Assembly: GCF_050627025.1 (NCBI RefSeq)
Contig: NZ_CP192472.1
Origin: Variovorax paradoxus_P
GTDB lineage: Bacteria > Pseudomonadota > Gammaproteobacteria > Burkholderiales > Burkholderiaceae_C
DNA length: 64,000 bases
Strand: one strand, 5' to 3'
A model generated the notes under the pieces. The model worked only from the letters and a program-made list of their open reading frames with translations, made no database searches and was not told the origin of the DNA. A program made the position numbers and the translations under genes. The stretch's first letter is position 1, and the number at the start of each line of letters is the position of its first letter. Positions 25,577 to 32,814 of the stretch are shown piece by piece.

Positions 25577-26509
25577 TCAACCCATATGCGCGCCCCGCTT
25601 TCGGCGCCCCATCATCAGCCCTCTTAGGTAGGATGCAGTTTCCGTGTGCCCCTGCGCCTTGGCGAGATCTTCCGGGAGCATTCCTCGGGTCGAACGCAAT
25701 TCCAAGCTCGCGCCAGCCTTCGTTAGCACGCGCACGATTTCTATCGATCCGGCCCCGGACGCAACGTGCAGCGGCGAGAGCCCACCAGACACGCCATCGG
25801 CGCAATCAAGATGATTCAGTGAGGCGCGATGCTTGACCAGGACGCGAACCACGCCTAGGTATTCTTGAAGAACTGCATGGCATACAGGGCGCAATCCGGC
25901 AAGGTCCTTCGCTTCTCCGTCGACGCCATTGGTCAACAGAAAATCTGCAGCGTCAGCGTGGCCTGAGAAAATGGCAGTGTTCAAGACGGAAGTTTTGGTC
26001 AGGGAAGTCACGTTGAAGTTGGTCTTGTAGCGACTCAACAACTTCAGCATCTTCAATGCGTTCTGGCTCGTGGTGGCGTAGTGAGCGACGGCATAGTCGT
26101 CGTTCCTGGCGCCATTTTGGTAGTTCGGATTTGCACCATGAGCCAGCAGATAGCGAGCTGTCTCCAGATTTCCCGCATCTGCGGCAATCAAGAGTGGCGA
26201 ATCCCTCCTGGCGTCTTGTGTCGGCAGATCGACTATCGCGCCATGCTCAACTAAAAGCGCAAGCATCTTCGCATCACCGATGCGTGCGGCGACATGCGTT
26301 GCTGAAGTACCTGATCCCGAGAACGGCGTATTTGTAGAGAAGCCACGCTGAAGGAGCTTTTCCGCCCGCGCGTGATTGAGAGTCTCGATGGCCTCCAACA
26401 TTTCGTGGTCGCTCGCGGATGCTTCGGTCGCTGGTTGTGCGGGTGCCGCGCTGGCGTACACCAGCAATGCGGAAGCAATAGCGGCGCAGAAAGTTCGTAA
26501 CAGATTCAT
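25577..26509 (-). CDS. Exported ankyrin-repeat protein
   Basis: 310 aa with a clear Sec signal peptide (MNLLRTFCAAIASALLVYASAAPAQP, cleavage likely after AQA/APA near residue 24). About six ankyrin repeats follow: THVAARIGDAKMLALLVEHGA, LLIAADAGNLETARYLLAHGA, LNTAIFSGHADAADFLLTNG, and SPLHVASGAGSIEIVRVLTKAGA. Periplasmic ankyrin proteins often neutralise secreted effectors or catalases; here its neighbours are an immunity-like protein and unknowns. The very basic end (GRRKRGAHMG) is unusual. Confidence 0.85.
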   Translation of the reverse strand: MNLLRTFCAAIASALLVYASAAPAQPATEASASDHEMLEAIETLNHARAEKLLQRGFSTNTPFSGSGTSATHVAARIGDAKMLALLVEHGAIVDLPTQDARRDSPLLIAADAGNLETARYLLAHGANPNYQNGARNDDYAVAHYATTSQNALKMLKLLSRYKTNFNVTSLTKTSVLNTAIFSGHADAADFLLTNGVDGEAKDLAGLRPVCHAVLQEYLGVVRVLVKHRASLNHLDCADGVSGGLSPLHVASGAGSIEIVRVLTKAGASLELRSTRGMLPEDLAKAQGHTETASYLRGLMMGRRKRGAHMG

Positions 26510-26526
26510 TTGCCACCCAAAATGAA

Positions 26527-27339
26527 CTATCGCGCAAAGCGCCGCAGGATTTCGGGATCGTCGTTAAGTGCAGTTCGTCCGACCGTTGCCAAAAGCGAAT
26601 AGATAGCAGCAAGCAGAGAGACTTGAACGCATGGATCTTTTCTCGCGGCCAGAATATTTCGAGTCCAGTCCAGAAGCGCGTTCGCATCTTCGAGGCTATG
26701 CGTGTATCCATAGAACACTCGAAATCCGCTGATGGTGAAGCCAACATGATCCGGCAGGAGCCTCGCGAATCGCCATCCTTTGCGTTCAACAAAATCGGCA
26801 ACCTGGTCGAGTCCACGGCGTTCTCCGAAGCAGATCGACCGAAGGCTGATGAGCACGAGCAGCGCCGTACACCGATAGGCGGCCGCATCATCGATTTTTG
26901 AAGGCAGATGGCGACTGACTCCGAGCGAGCCCTGGAATGATTGCTCAGGCAATTCGGCCAGCGCAGCCAAGACTGCAAAAAATCCCTCGTTGCCCAGAAT
27001 CGGATCGAACGCAGACGGCCCTGATTTCCAGCGTTCAAGTATCAGCTGTGCGTCTGACCAGAAGGATTCCTTCCGTTCGAGGGCAGCTTCAGCCATGCCG
27101 GCCAAATACTCGTTGGGATGATCAATGAGTTCATCAAGATCAAGCGGAGTCGAGCGAACATTCGCTTGGCGAAGATCGGTCGACTCAAAGGGCAAAAGTT
27201 TTTGCACCCTTTCAAAGAGGACCTGCAGTTCACGGTCAGCAAGCAAGGTCATGGCGCTTTGACTTGGTCTGGTTTTCTTCACCCCGCCAATGTTTGGCGT
27301 TGGCGGCATTTTGTCTTCTGCGCCGGCCGGACAGTTCAT
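26527..27339 (-). CDS. Hypothetical helical protein in accessory cluster
   Basis: About 270 aa from ATG 27339, which is 5 nt after the GNAT stop; the frame is open to 27471 and ATGs at 27306 and 27252 are alternatives. It is mostly alpha-helical (LADRELQVLFERVQKLLPFES, LEDANALLDWTRNILAARKD) with no signal peptide. No recognisable domain. GC content and codon use are visibly lower in GC than in housekeeping genes of the window. It precedes the ankyrin gene by 17 nt, in the same transcript. Confidence 0.55.
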   Translation of the reverse strand: MNCPAGAEDKMPPTPNIGGVKKTRPSQSAMTLLADRELQVLFERVQKLLPFESTDLRQANVRSTPLDLDELIDHPNEYLAGMAEAALERKESFWSDAQLILERWKSGPSAFDPILGNEGFFAVLAALAELPEQSFQGSLGVSRHLPSKIDDAAAYRCTALLVLISLRSICFGERRGLDQVADFVERKGWRFARLLPDHVGFTISGFRVFYGYTHSLEDANALLDWTRNILAARKDPCVQVSLLAAIYSLLATVGRTALNDDPEILRRFAR

Positions 27340-27344
27340 CCACT

Positions 27345-27734
27345 TTAATTTCGCAAGCGCTCCATAGCGGTCGTCGAGGCGATAAAGCCAAGCTTCGCGA
27401 AGAATCCGGCGGCGCCTTCTCTTCCGGCTCGAAGCACCCAGGTGATGTTCGGTTCCGACCCGACAAGGCACTCGACAAGCGCCTGCCCGATGCCTCGCCG
27501 TCGGTGCGACTCGGCAACCACCACCATGGACAAGTACCCGTTTGAAATTCCATCGGTGATTGCGCGAGCGAAACCGACGACCTGGTCGTCTGCCACCGCA
27601 ATCAACGCTCGCTGCGAAGCCGAGATCAACCGGCCGAGTTCTTCAACGTTACCGACGCGATGGGCCCACCCGTTGCACGTCAGCAAGCGATGAACTGCGT
27701 CGAAATCGGCAATAGCAATGCTGCGAACTAGCAT
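27345..27734 (-). CDS. GNAT-family N-acetyltransferase
   Basis: 129-aa acetyltransferase with the acetyl-CoA loop HRRRGIGQALVECL, the beta-4 strand GYLSMVVVAESH and the C-terminal GREGAAGFFAKLGFIAST. Start MLVRSIAIADFDAVHRLL is typical of small GNATs. The substrate cannot be told. It is the first gene of the minus-strand run 27734-24063. Confidence 0.85.
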   Translation of the reverse strand: MLVRSIAIADFDAVHRLLTCNGWAHRVGNVEELGRLISASQRALIAVADDQVVGFARAITDGISNGYLSMVVVAESHRRRGIGQALVECLVGSEPNITWVLRAGREGAAGFFAKLGFIASTTAMERLRN

Positions 27735-27805
27735 CCCTGCTCCTCTTGAAACTCGCCCGATTGCGGCGTTATTGCGAAGGCCCGGTTTGGCCGCAAGCGG
27801 AGGCC

Positions 27806-28396
27806 CTATTCGGGTAACCGCACAGGTTGCCTCTTCACATCGCTGCTCGCCCCGCTAGTCAAGATGGCACTCGCAATGATCTGAAAAAGATGATCGGCCT
27901 TTGGTGCAAATGCGTGCTGGCCAAAGAGCCATCCGAGTGCCGACATCAGGGCAAAGAGGTCGTCCGCATCCATGTCGGCGCGCGCCGTTCCTTCGGCTTG
28001 GGCGCGAAGCAGCAGTCGCGCTCCGGCTGAGCGCACCGCCATGCATGGCGCGTAAAGCGCGGACTCCGGGTTGGCGTGCGCGCTTGCCATCAACGCGACA
28101 ACGCCGTTGTAGCTACCAACAAACGCCACCCCTTCGCGAAACCAGGACACGAGCGCTTCGTCAGGTGCATTCAGCGTTTCGAGCTCGCTCGCCTTCTGCG
28201 TCAGCCCATCCAGGTTCGTACGCAGCAGCGCTTCGAACAACGCTTCTCTCGTCGGGAAATGGCGCAGCAATGTGGCCAACCCCACTTCGGCCCGACGGGC
28301 GATGTCTCGCATCGATGCATCGGCGCCATGTTCAGCGACGACATCGCGCGCGACCGCAAGTAGATGGCTGTAATTTTTTCTGGCGTCGGCTCGCAT
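27806..28396 (-). CDS. TetR-family repressor, module B
   Basis: About 196 aa. HTH: ASMRDIARRAEVGLATLLRHFPTREALFEALL, with a TetR_C domain of the SBD type (WFREGVAFVGSYNGVVALMAS). I took ATG 28396 (MRADARKNYSHLLAVARDVV), the usual family start; the open frame reaches 28528 but that part overlaps the palindromic operator region. Divergent from the SDR gene at 28534, which it probably represses, mirroring the module at 20.0-22.4 kb. Confidence 0.85.
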   Translation of the reverse strand: MRADARKNYSHLLAVARDVVAEHGADASMRDIARRAEVGLATLLRHFPTREALFEALLRTNLDGLTQKASELETLNAPDEALVSWFREGVAFVGSYNGVVALMASAHANPESALYAPCMAVRSAGARLLLRAQAEGTARADMDADDLFALMSALGWLFGQHAFAPKADHLFQIIASAILTSGASSDVKRQPVRLPE

Positions 28397-28412
28397 AGGA
28401 CAGGAGGGGTAT

Positions 28413-28441
28413 TTGACAAACGGATCATTGATCCATATATT
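28413..28441 (+). promoter_or_regulatory. Near-consensus sigma-70 promoter of the module B oxidoreductases
   Basis: TTGACA (28413-28418) and TATATT (28436-28441) with 17-nt spacing, about 90 nt upstream of the SDR ATG. The -35/-10 spacer contains the palindrome GGATCATTGATCC (28422-28434), so a bound repressor would block the polymerase. Confidence 0.75.
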
Positions 28442-28476
28442 CGGATCAGTGAATCGGATATTCGGACCACTGATCC
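28422..28476. promoter_or_regulatory. Palindromic operator region, probable TetR binding sites of module B
   Basis: GGATCATTGATCC (28422-28434) is a perfect palindrome around a central T. A second, larger inverted repeat follows, GGATCAGTG (28443-28451) with CACTGATCC (28468-28476), and ATATTCGGATCA / ATATTCGGACCA recur at 28437 and 28458 with 21-bp spacing. Three GGATC-type half-site groups thus flank and overlap the -10 region. Confidence 0.7.
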
Positions 28477-28533
28477 ACATGATACCGCGCCTCTGTTCTG
28501 ACGAGAGCTTCTGCGCAACAACCCCCACGAAAG

Positions 28534-29277
28534 ATGCATGACATGACCAGACTGAATGGAAAAACCGCCGTAGTCACCGGCGGCGCAACCGGCATCGGCC
28601 GAGCCGCGGCAAAGCGCTTTATCGATGAAGGCGCCTTCGTTTACATCTTCGGCCGCCGGCAGGAAGCGCTCGACGCGGCTGTAGCCGAGCTCGGCCCCAA
28701 TGCCCGGGCGGTGAAGGGCTCGGTCTCGGACGAGGCCGATCTCGACCGGCTCTACGCGGCGGTAAAGGCCGAGCGCGGAACCCTCGACATCGTCTTTGCC
28801 AATGCCGGCGCCGGAAGCCCGCTTCCGCTCGGCAAGATCACCGCCGAGCACATCGACGAGACCTTCGACACCAATGTGAAGGGCACGATCTTCACGGTCC
28901 AGAAGGCGCTGCCGCTGATGCGCGAGGGCGCATCGATCATCCTGACCGGATCGAGCGCCGGCACCACCGGCGCCCCTGCATTCGGCGCCTACAGCGCGAG
29001 CAAGGCGGCGGTGCGCAACCTCGCGCGCACCTGGGCAGAAGACTTGAAGGGCACGGGCATCCGGGTCAACGTGCTGTCGCCCGGGCCTACGGCCACCGAA
29101 CTCGCCAAGGCGGCGCTGGGTGAGGAGGGCATGAAGGTTTTTGCCTCGATGAATCCGCTCCAGCGCATGGCCGATCCGGCTGAGCTTGGGGCCGCTGCTG
29201 CGTTTCTTGCCTCGTCGGACAGCAGCTTCATGACAGCCAGCGAGCTCGCCGTTGACGGCGGCCTGGCGCAAATCTGA
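28534..29277 (+). CDS. Short-chain dehydrogenase/reductase (FabG-like)
   Basis: 247-aa classical SDR. Cofactor motif TGGATGIG (residues 15-22), NAG motif FANAGAG, catalytic Ser in ILTGSSAG, YSASK (Tyr-x-x-x-Lys) and the C-terminal SELAVDGGLAQI typical of this subgroup. ATG at 28534 (MHDMTRLNGK); the ATG three codons later is possible. It is under a strong operator-overlapped promoter and 22 nt upstream of the next Rossmann gene. Substrate unknown; such modules often respond to aldehydes or quinones. Confidence 0.9.
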   Translation: MHDMTRLNGKTAVVTGGATGIGRAAAKRFIDEGAFVYIFGRRQEALDAAVAELGPNARAVKGSVSDEADLDRLYAAVKAERGTLDIVFANAGAGSPLPLGKITAEHIDETFDTNVKGTIFTVQKALPLMREGASIILTGSSAGTTGAPAFGAYSASKAAVRNLARTWAEDLKGTGIRVNVLSPGPTATELAKAALGEEGMKVFASMNPLQRMADPAELGAAAAFLASSDSSFMTASELAVDGGLAQI

Positions 29278-29299
29278 CGCGCAAACCAAAGGAAAACAT

Positions 29300-29899
29300 A
29301 TGAGCTACGCAATCATCGGCTTCGGCAATGTCGGCCAGGCGCTCGCCAAGGCGTTTGCCCGCAAGGGCATCGAGGTGTCCGTTGCAACCACGCGCGACCC
29401 CGAAAGCTTTGCGCCCGCCGCGGCGGCAATCGGGCCCACGGTCATTCCCAAGAAACTGGCAGACGCGCTCAAGGCGGACACCGTCTTTTTGGCCGTGCGT
29501 TTCGAGTCTCACCAAGACGTAGCGAAGGCGCTGCCGACTTGGCAAGGAAAGACCATCGTCGATGTGACCAACGCCTACGGCGTGCCGCCTGAGCAACTGG
29601 GCGGAGAACCTTCTTCCAGGGCCGTCGCGCACGCCTTTACCGGCGCACGGCTGGTGAAGGGCTTCAACCATCTGGTCGCTGCCGTGCTTGGCCAAGACCC
29701 CGCCGTACATGGCGGCAAGAGAGTCGTGTTTTTGTCGAGCGACGACGACGGCGCAGCAGCGGAGATTGGCGCGCTTGCAGAAAAGCTCGGGTTCTCGCCG
29801 ATCAAGCTTGGCGGCCTCTCGGAAGGCGGGCTGCTGGTGCACGCGCGCGGCAATAGCTGGGGTCAACTGATCTTCAAAGACCTGGTGAAGTTCGATTGA
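29300..29899 (+). CDS. NADP-dependent dinucleotide-binding protein (F420 reductase-like)
   Basis: 199 aa starting MSYAIIGFGNVGQALAKAFARKG with a GxGxxG fold and then TTRDPES, which fits an NADP phosphate site. VDVTNAYGVPPEQL and RLVKGFNHLVAAVLG match the COG2085 family seen in the module at 21626, though the two are clearly diverged. I chose ATG 29300 because AAAGGAAAAC precedes it. Co-transcribed with the SDR. Confidence 0.82.
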   Translation: MSYAIIGFGNVGQALAKAFARKGIEVSVATTRDPESFAPAAAAIGPTVIPKKLADALKADTVFLAVRFESHQDVAKALPTWQGKTIVDVTNAYGVPPEQLGGEPSSRAVAHAFTGARLVKGFNHLVAAVLGQDPAVHGGKRVVFLSSDDDGAAAEIGALAEKLGFSPIKLGGLSEGGLLVHARGNSWGQLIFKDLVKFD

Positions 29900-30007
29900 C
29901 GATTAAGTGACATTTGGGAACGTTCTTCACCGTGGCGATGTACGCGGCGCTGACCGCCCACGCGTTGGTTGGGCATCAGGGCTATTTCTCGCCCTCCAGG
30001 AGCTGAA

Positions 30008-30379
30008 ATGACGTTTTCCCGAACCGCTTTCAAGTTGGGTGCCGCCGGCCTCGTTGCTGCCGCAGCCTTGTTCACCGCCGCATCGGCCAACGCCGGCACC
30101 AGTTGGTCCATTGGTGTCAACCTGCCCGGCGTGGTCGTGAGCGAGCCCGCACCGGTCTACTACGAGCCGGCACCCGTCTACTCGCGGCCCGCCCCAACCT
30201 ACTACCAGCCTGCACAGCCGGTCTACTCGGCCCCGGCACCCGTCTACTACGAGCCCGGCTCTCGCTGGGAAGAGCGCCGTGCACAACGCTGGGAAGAGCG
30301 CCGCGCAGAGCGCCGTGAGTGGCGTCGCCAGCAATGGGAGCGCGAGCAGCACCGCCGCTACTACGAAGATCGCGATTGA
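30008..30379 (+). CDS. Small exported protein with Pro-Ala-Pro-Val-Tyr-Tyr repeats
   Basis: 123 aa. Signal peptide MTFSRTAFKLGAAGLVAAAALFTAASANA. The middle is a tandem of PAPVYYEP, PAPVYSRP, PAPTYYQP and PAPVYYEP units (about residues 47-83), and the tail is densely charged (WEERRAQRWEERRAERREW). The ATG has AGGAG upstream. Related repeat proteins are widespread in Burkholderiales and may be surface or cell-wall proteins, but no function is assigned. Stands alone between two operons. Confidence 0.75.
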   Translation: MTFSRTAFKLGAAGLVAAAALFTAASANAGTSWSIGVNLPGVVVSEPAPVYYEPAPVYSRPAPTYYQPAQPVYSAPAPVYYEPGSRWEERRAQRWEERRAERREWRRQQWEREQHRRYYEDRD

Positions 30380-30410
30380 CCCAGCGCTGCATCGGCGCGG
30401 GGGGCGGGAT

Positions 30411-30806
30411 TCAGTTGATGATCTCTCCCATGCCTACACGCACGCGCTCCCTGAGCTGCGCGATGTACTCCGCATCGAAGCGTTCCCACGTTTCGAGTTC
30501 TCCCACAATTCGAAGCGGCTCCCGGCTGCGGTACGAACGTGTGGGATTGCCCGGAAACTTCTTGTCGGTCACGTTGGGGTCGTTTTCGAAGGCACCTGTG
30601 GGCTCGACGATATAGACGCGGCAGCGGCCGTCGCCCTTTGCCATTTCGGCGGCCAGCCCGGCGCCTTTTGGCAAGGCCGTAAAGTAGATGTGGTTCATCA
30701 CCACTTCGCCGTCGTAGTTTGAGCGGAAGCCCGCGGTAAGCAGGTCGCCCACCTCAAGGTCTGCTCGCGTGCCGTGGAAGTAAGGGCCGGTGTCCAAGAC
30801 AGCCAT
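30411..30806 (-). CDS. arr: NAD(+)--rifampin ADP-ribosyltransferase Arr
   Basis: 131-aa enzyme that inactivates rifamycins by ADP-ribosylation of the ansa hydroxyl. Clear family blocks: YFHGTRADLEVGDLL (catalytic-fold start), NHIYFTAL, CRVYIVEPTG and the diagnostic DDPN-like stretch NDPNVTDKKFPGNPTRSYRSREPLR, split here by the family FxNDPN. Length is as in Arr-2/Arr-ms (about 140). Not flanked by attC or integrase, so it appears to be a resident chromosomal gene rather than an integron cassette. Confidence 0.92.
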   Translation of the reverse strand: MAVLDTGPYFHGTRADLEVGDLLTAGFRSNYDGEVVMNHIYFTALPKGAGLAAEMAKGDGRCRVYIVEPTGAFENDPNVTDKKFPGNPTRSYRSREPLRIVGELETWERFDAEYIAQLRERVRVGMGEIIN

Positions 30807-30864
30807 CGCAAGTCGCTCCTCTACAGAAACGAAAAAGCCGCGGAGTTTACTTCGCTACCGTTCG

Positions 30865-31155
30865 TCAAAGCTCCGCGCAATACCAGCTCACAGGCGCACA
30901 AGCCAGCTGCGCCTCCAGCGCACTCCACGCGCCCGACGCCACTGCGCGATCGATATGCGCCTGATGGTGGCTTTGCGATTCCCATGACTCGACCAGCGTG
31001 AACACGCACGCGTTGTCGCTGCGACCGAACAGCTGCACACCCCGGCAGCCATCTGCCGACGGCAACGACTGCTTGACCTGGTTCATGAGCTCCGCAAATG
31101 CAGAGGCGCCCTCTGGCTTGGCTTCGAAAGTGATGATGACGTTGATCGGGTTCAT
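30865..31155 (-). CDS. Antibiotic biosynthesis monooxygenase (ABM)-domain protein
   Basis: About 96-aa small dimeric alpha/beta-barrel protein from ATG 31155 (MNPINVIITFEAKPEGASAFAELM); the frame starts at 31179. FTLVESWESQSHHQAHIDRA matches the ABM family block (E-W-x-x-x-x-H-x-x-H). Relatives are quinol or heme-degrading monooxygenases. Ends in the unusual CAEL with two Cys. No operon partner. Confidence 0.8.
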   Translation of the reverse strand: MNPINVIITFEAKPEGASAFAELMNQVKQSLPSADGCRGVQLFGRSDNACVFTLVESWESQSHHQAHIDRAVASGAWSALEAQLACAPVSWYCAEL

Positions 31156-31288
31156 GGAAATTCGCGCTGCTTTCAACAAAAGAAAAAGGAAGCCGGCAGG
31201 TTAGCCAGCGCCCTTCGCCGCGCCAAGACGCGAAGCTGCGAACACATTGACCGTGGCTGCGAAGCTGCCGCAGCCCTCCCCTCCACCA

Positions 31289-32230
31289 TCAACCCGACTG
31301 CACGCGCCGCACGTACTCCGCAGGCGTTGCCTCGAACCGCCTGCGGAACGCGCGGTTGAAATGCGCCGCGCTCTCGAAGCCCACCTTCGCAGCCGCATCG
31401 CCGGGGCGCAGCCCGGTGCCCAGCATCAGCATGCGCGCCTCTTCCAGCCGCAGGTCGCGAATGCAGCGCATCGGCGTGACCCCGGCCACCTCCCTGAAAC
31501 TGTGCGCGAAGTGCGAAGGGCTCATGTGCACGTGGCCGGCAATTTCGGCCACCGACAGCGGCCGGCCCAAGTGGCGGCGCATGAAGGCGATGGCCGCCTG
31601 TATGCGTGCGCCCGCCTTGGTGACGGCGCTCGCGCTGCGAATGGCCGCCGCCGCCTCGGAGCGCAGCAGCCGCAGCACGATCTCTTCGACCGCCAGCGGC
31701 GCGAGCGTGCGGCGGTCCACCGGGTCGTCCGCCGCCAGCAGCAGGCGCGCGAAGGCCTCGACCACCTCCTGCCCAACCGGCGCCGTGAAGTTCTCGGTCA
31801 CCCGCGCCGGCTCGGCCGCGAGCGTGCCGCTTTCTGCCAGCGCGACGAAAGACTTGACCAGCACATCGGGCGGCAGGTCGAGATGAATGGCGAGGTACGG
31901 CACTTCGGCGCTCGCCCCAACGACCGTGCCGAGACATGCGACCTCGGCACCGAGCACCAGGCATTGGGTGGCGCCGTAGTCGAGCGAGCGGCGGTCGTTA
32001 TTGCCGAGGTGCGCGGTCTTGCAGCCTTGCAAGACGACCACGACGCCGGGTGTGAGGCGTTGGGTTTTCTCGTAGCGGATGGGGTGGGAGAAGCGGTAGT
32101 AGCGCAGGCCGGGGTAGAGCGCGTCGGTGCGGCCGTCTGAAGAGGCTCGCGCCGCGACCATGGTCCGCAGTCGTGCCCAAGTGGCGGAAACGCTTTCAGA
32201 TTTGCCATCGGCAACGGGTGAAACGAGCAT
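31289..32230 (-). CDS. AraC-family transcriptional regulator
   Basis: 313 aa. The N-terminal region (residues about 30-190) matches the AraC_N cupin type (YPGLRYYRFSHPIRYEKTQRL). The C-terminal two-HTH DNA-binding domain contains RPLSVAEIAGHVHMSPSHFAHSFREVAGVTPM and EEARMLMLGTGLRPGDAAAKVGFESAAHFNRAFRR, then TPAEYVRR. This subgroup often controls adjacent oxidoreductases or efflux genes; the MFS gene at 32815 is the likely neighbour, with a hypothetical gene between. Confidence 0.88.
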   Translation of the reverse strand: MLVSPVADGKSESVSATWARLRTMVAARASSDGRTDALYPGLRYYRFSHPIRYEKTQRLTPGVVVVLQGCKTAHLGNNDRRSLDYGATQCLVLGAEVACLGTVVGASAEVPYLAIHLDLPPDVLVKSFVALAESGTLAAEPARVTENFTAPVGQEVVEAFARLLLAADDPVDRRTLAPLAVEEIVLRLLRSEAAAAIRSASAVTKAGARIQAAIAFMRRHLGRPLSVAEIAGHVHMSPSHFAHSFREVAGVTPMRCIRDLRLEEARMLMLGTGLRPGDAAAKVGFESAAHFNRAFRRRFEATPAEYVRRVQSG

Positions 32231-32258
32231 CGGCTGTTTTGTGGAGAAAAAGCCGGCG

Positions 32259-32576
32259 CTACATAGCGCCGGGGGTGCCTCGTTGAAGCGCTTGGTGAAC
32301 CACGCCAGTAGCGGCGTTGACGGTGTTGATGCGAACCAGCAGTGCGTCGTTGAGCAGGCGCAGCAAGGCGCTCAGTTCGGTGCGGCTTGGGGTGAGTACT
32401 TCGCAGTCACTCAGGGCGCTGGTGTCGATGAGCTTTTCGAGCGCGGTATAGGCGCGTACTACGTCGTTGAGGGCGCCGGCGTCGTCGCAGGCTTGCAGGG
32501 CGAGTGCGTCGAACGTGGCGTCGAGAGAAGCAGAAGAAATGCGAGATTGCGGACGCGCGCGGGCAGATTCAGCCAT
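32259..32576 (-). CDS. Hypothetical protein
   Basis: 105 aa, not recognised. Ser/Ala-rich start, then helical segments (ALNDVVRAYTALEKLIDTSAL, ELSALLRLLNDALLVRINTV). No signal peptide. It sits 28 nt upstream of the AraC gene on the same strand. Composition resembles small Burkholderiales conserved hypotheticals of about 100 aa. Confidence 0.5.
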   Translation of the reverse strand: MAESARARPQSRISSASLDATFDALALQACDDAGALNDVVRAYTALEKLIDTSALSDCEVLTPSRTELSALLRLLNDALLVRINTVNAATGVVHQALQRGTPGAM

Positions 32577-32814
32577 GAAATGGTCTCCAAGGTTCGCAGA
32601 GGTTTCATCAGGCTTCCAAACCCGGCCGCACCATCGGACGCGACGGGGCGCAGTATATCGACGACCTACATATTTCCAGGCTCATTCGCTCCACCGAACG
32701 AGAACGAAGCGCCCGCTGATACTTGATTCAGACGCAACTATCTTCTGCCCCAACCCCCATTTATCCGCAAAGGTAATCCCAAGACACTCCTCCTAACCCA
32801 TTCAGGAGTGCCTC

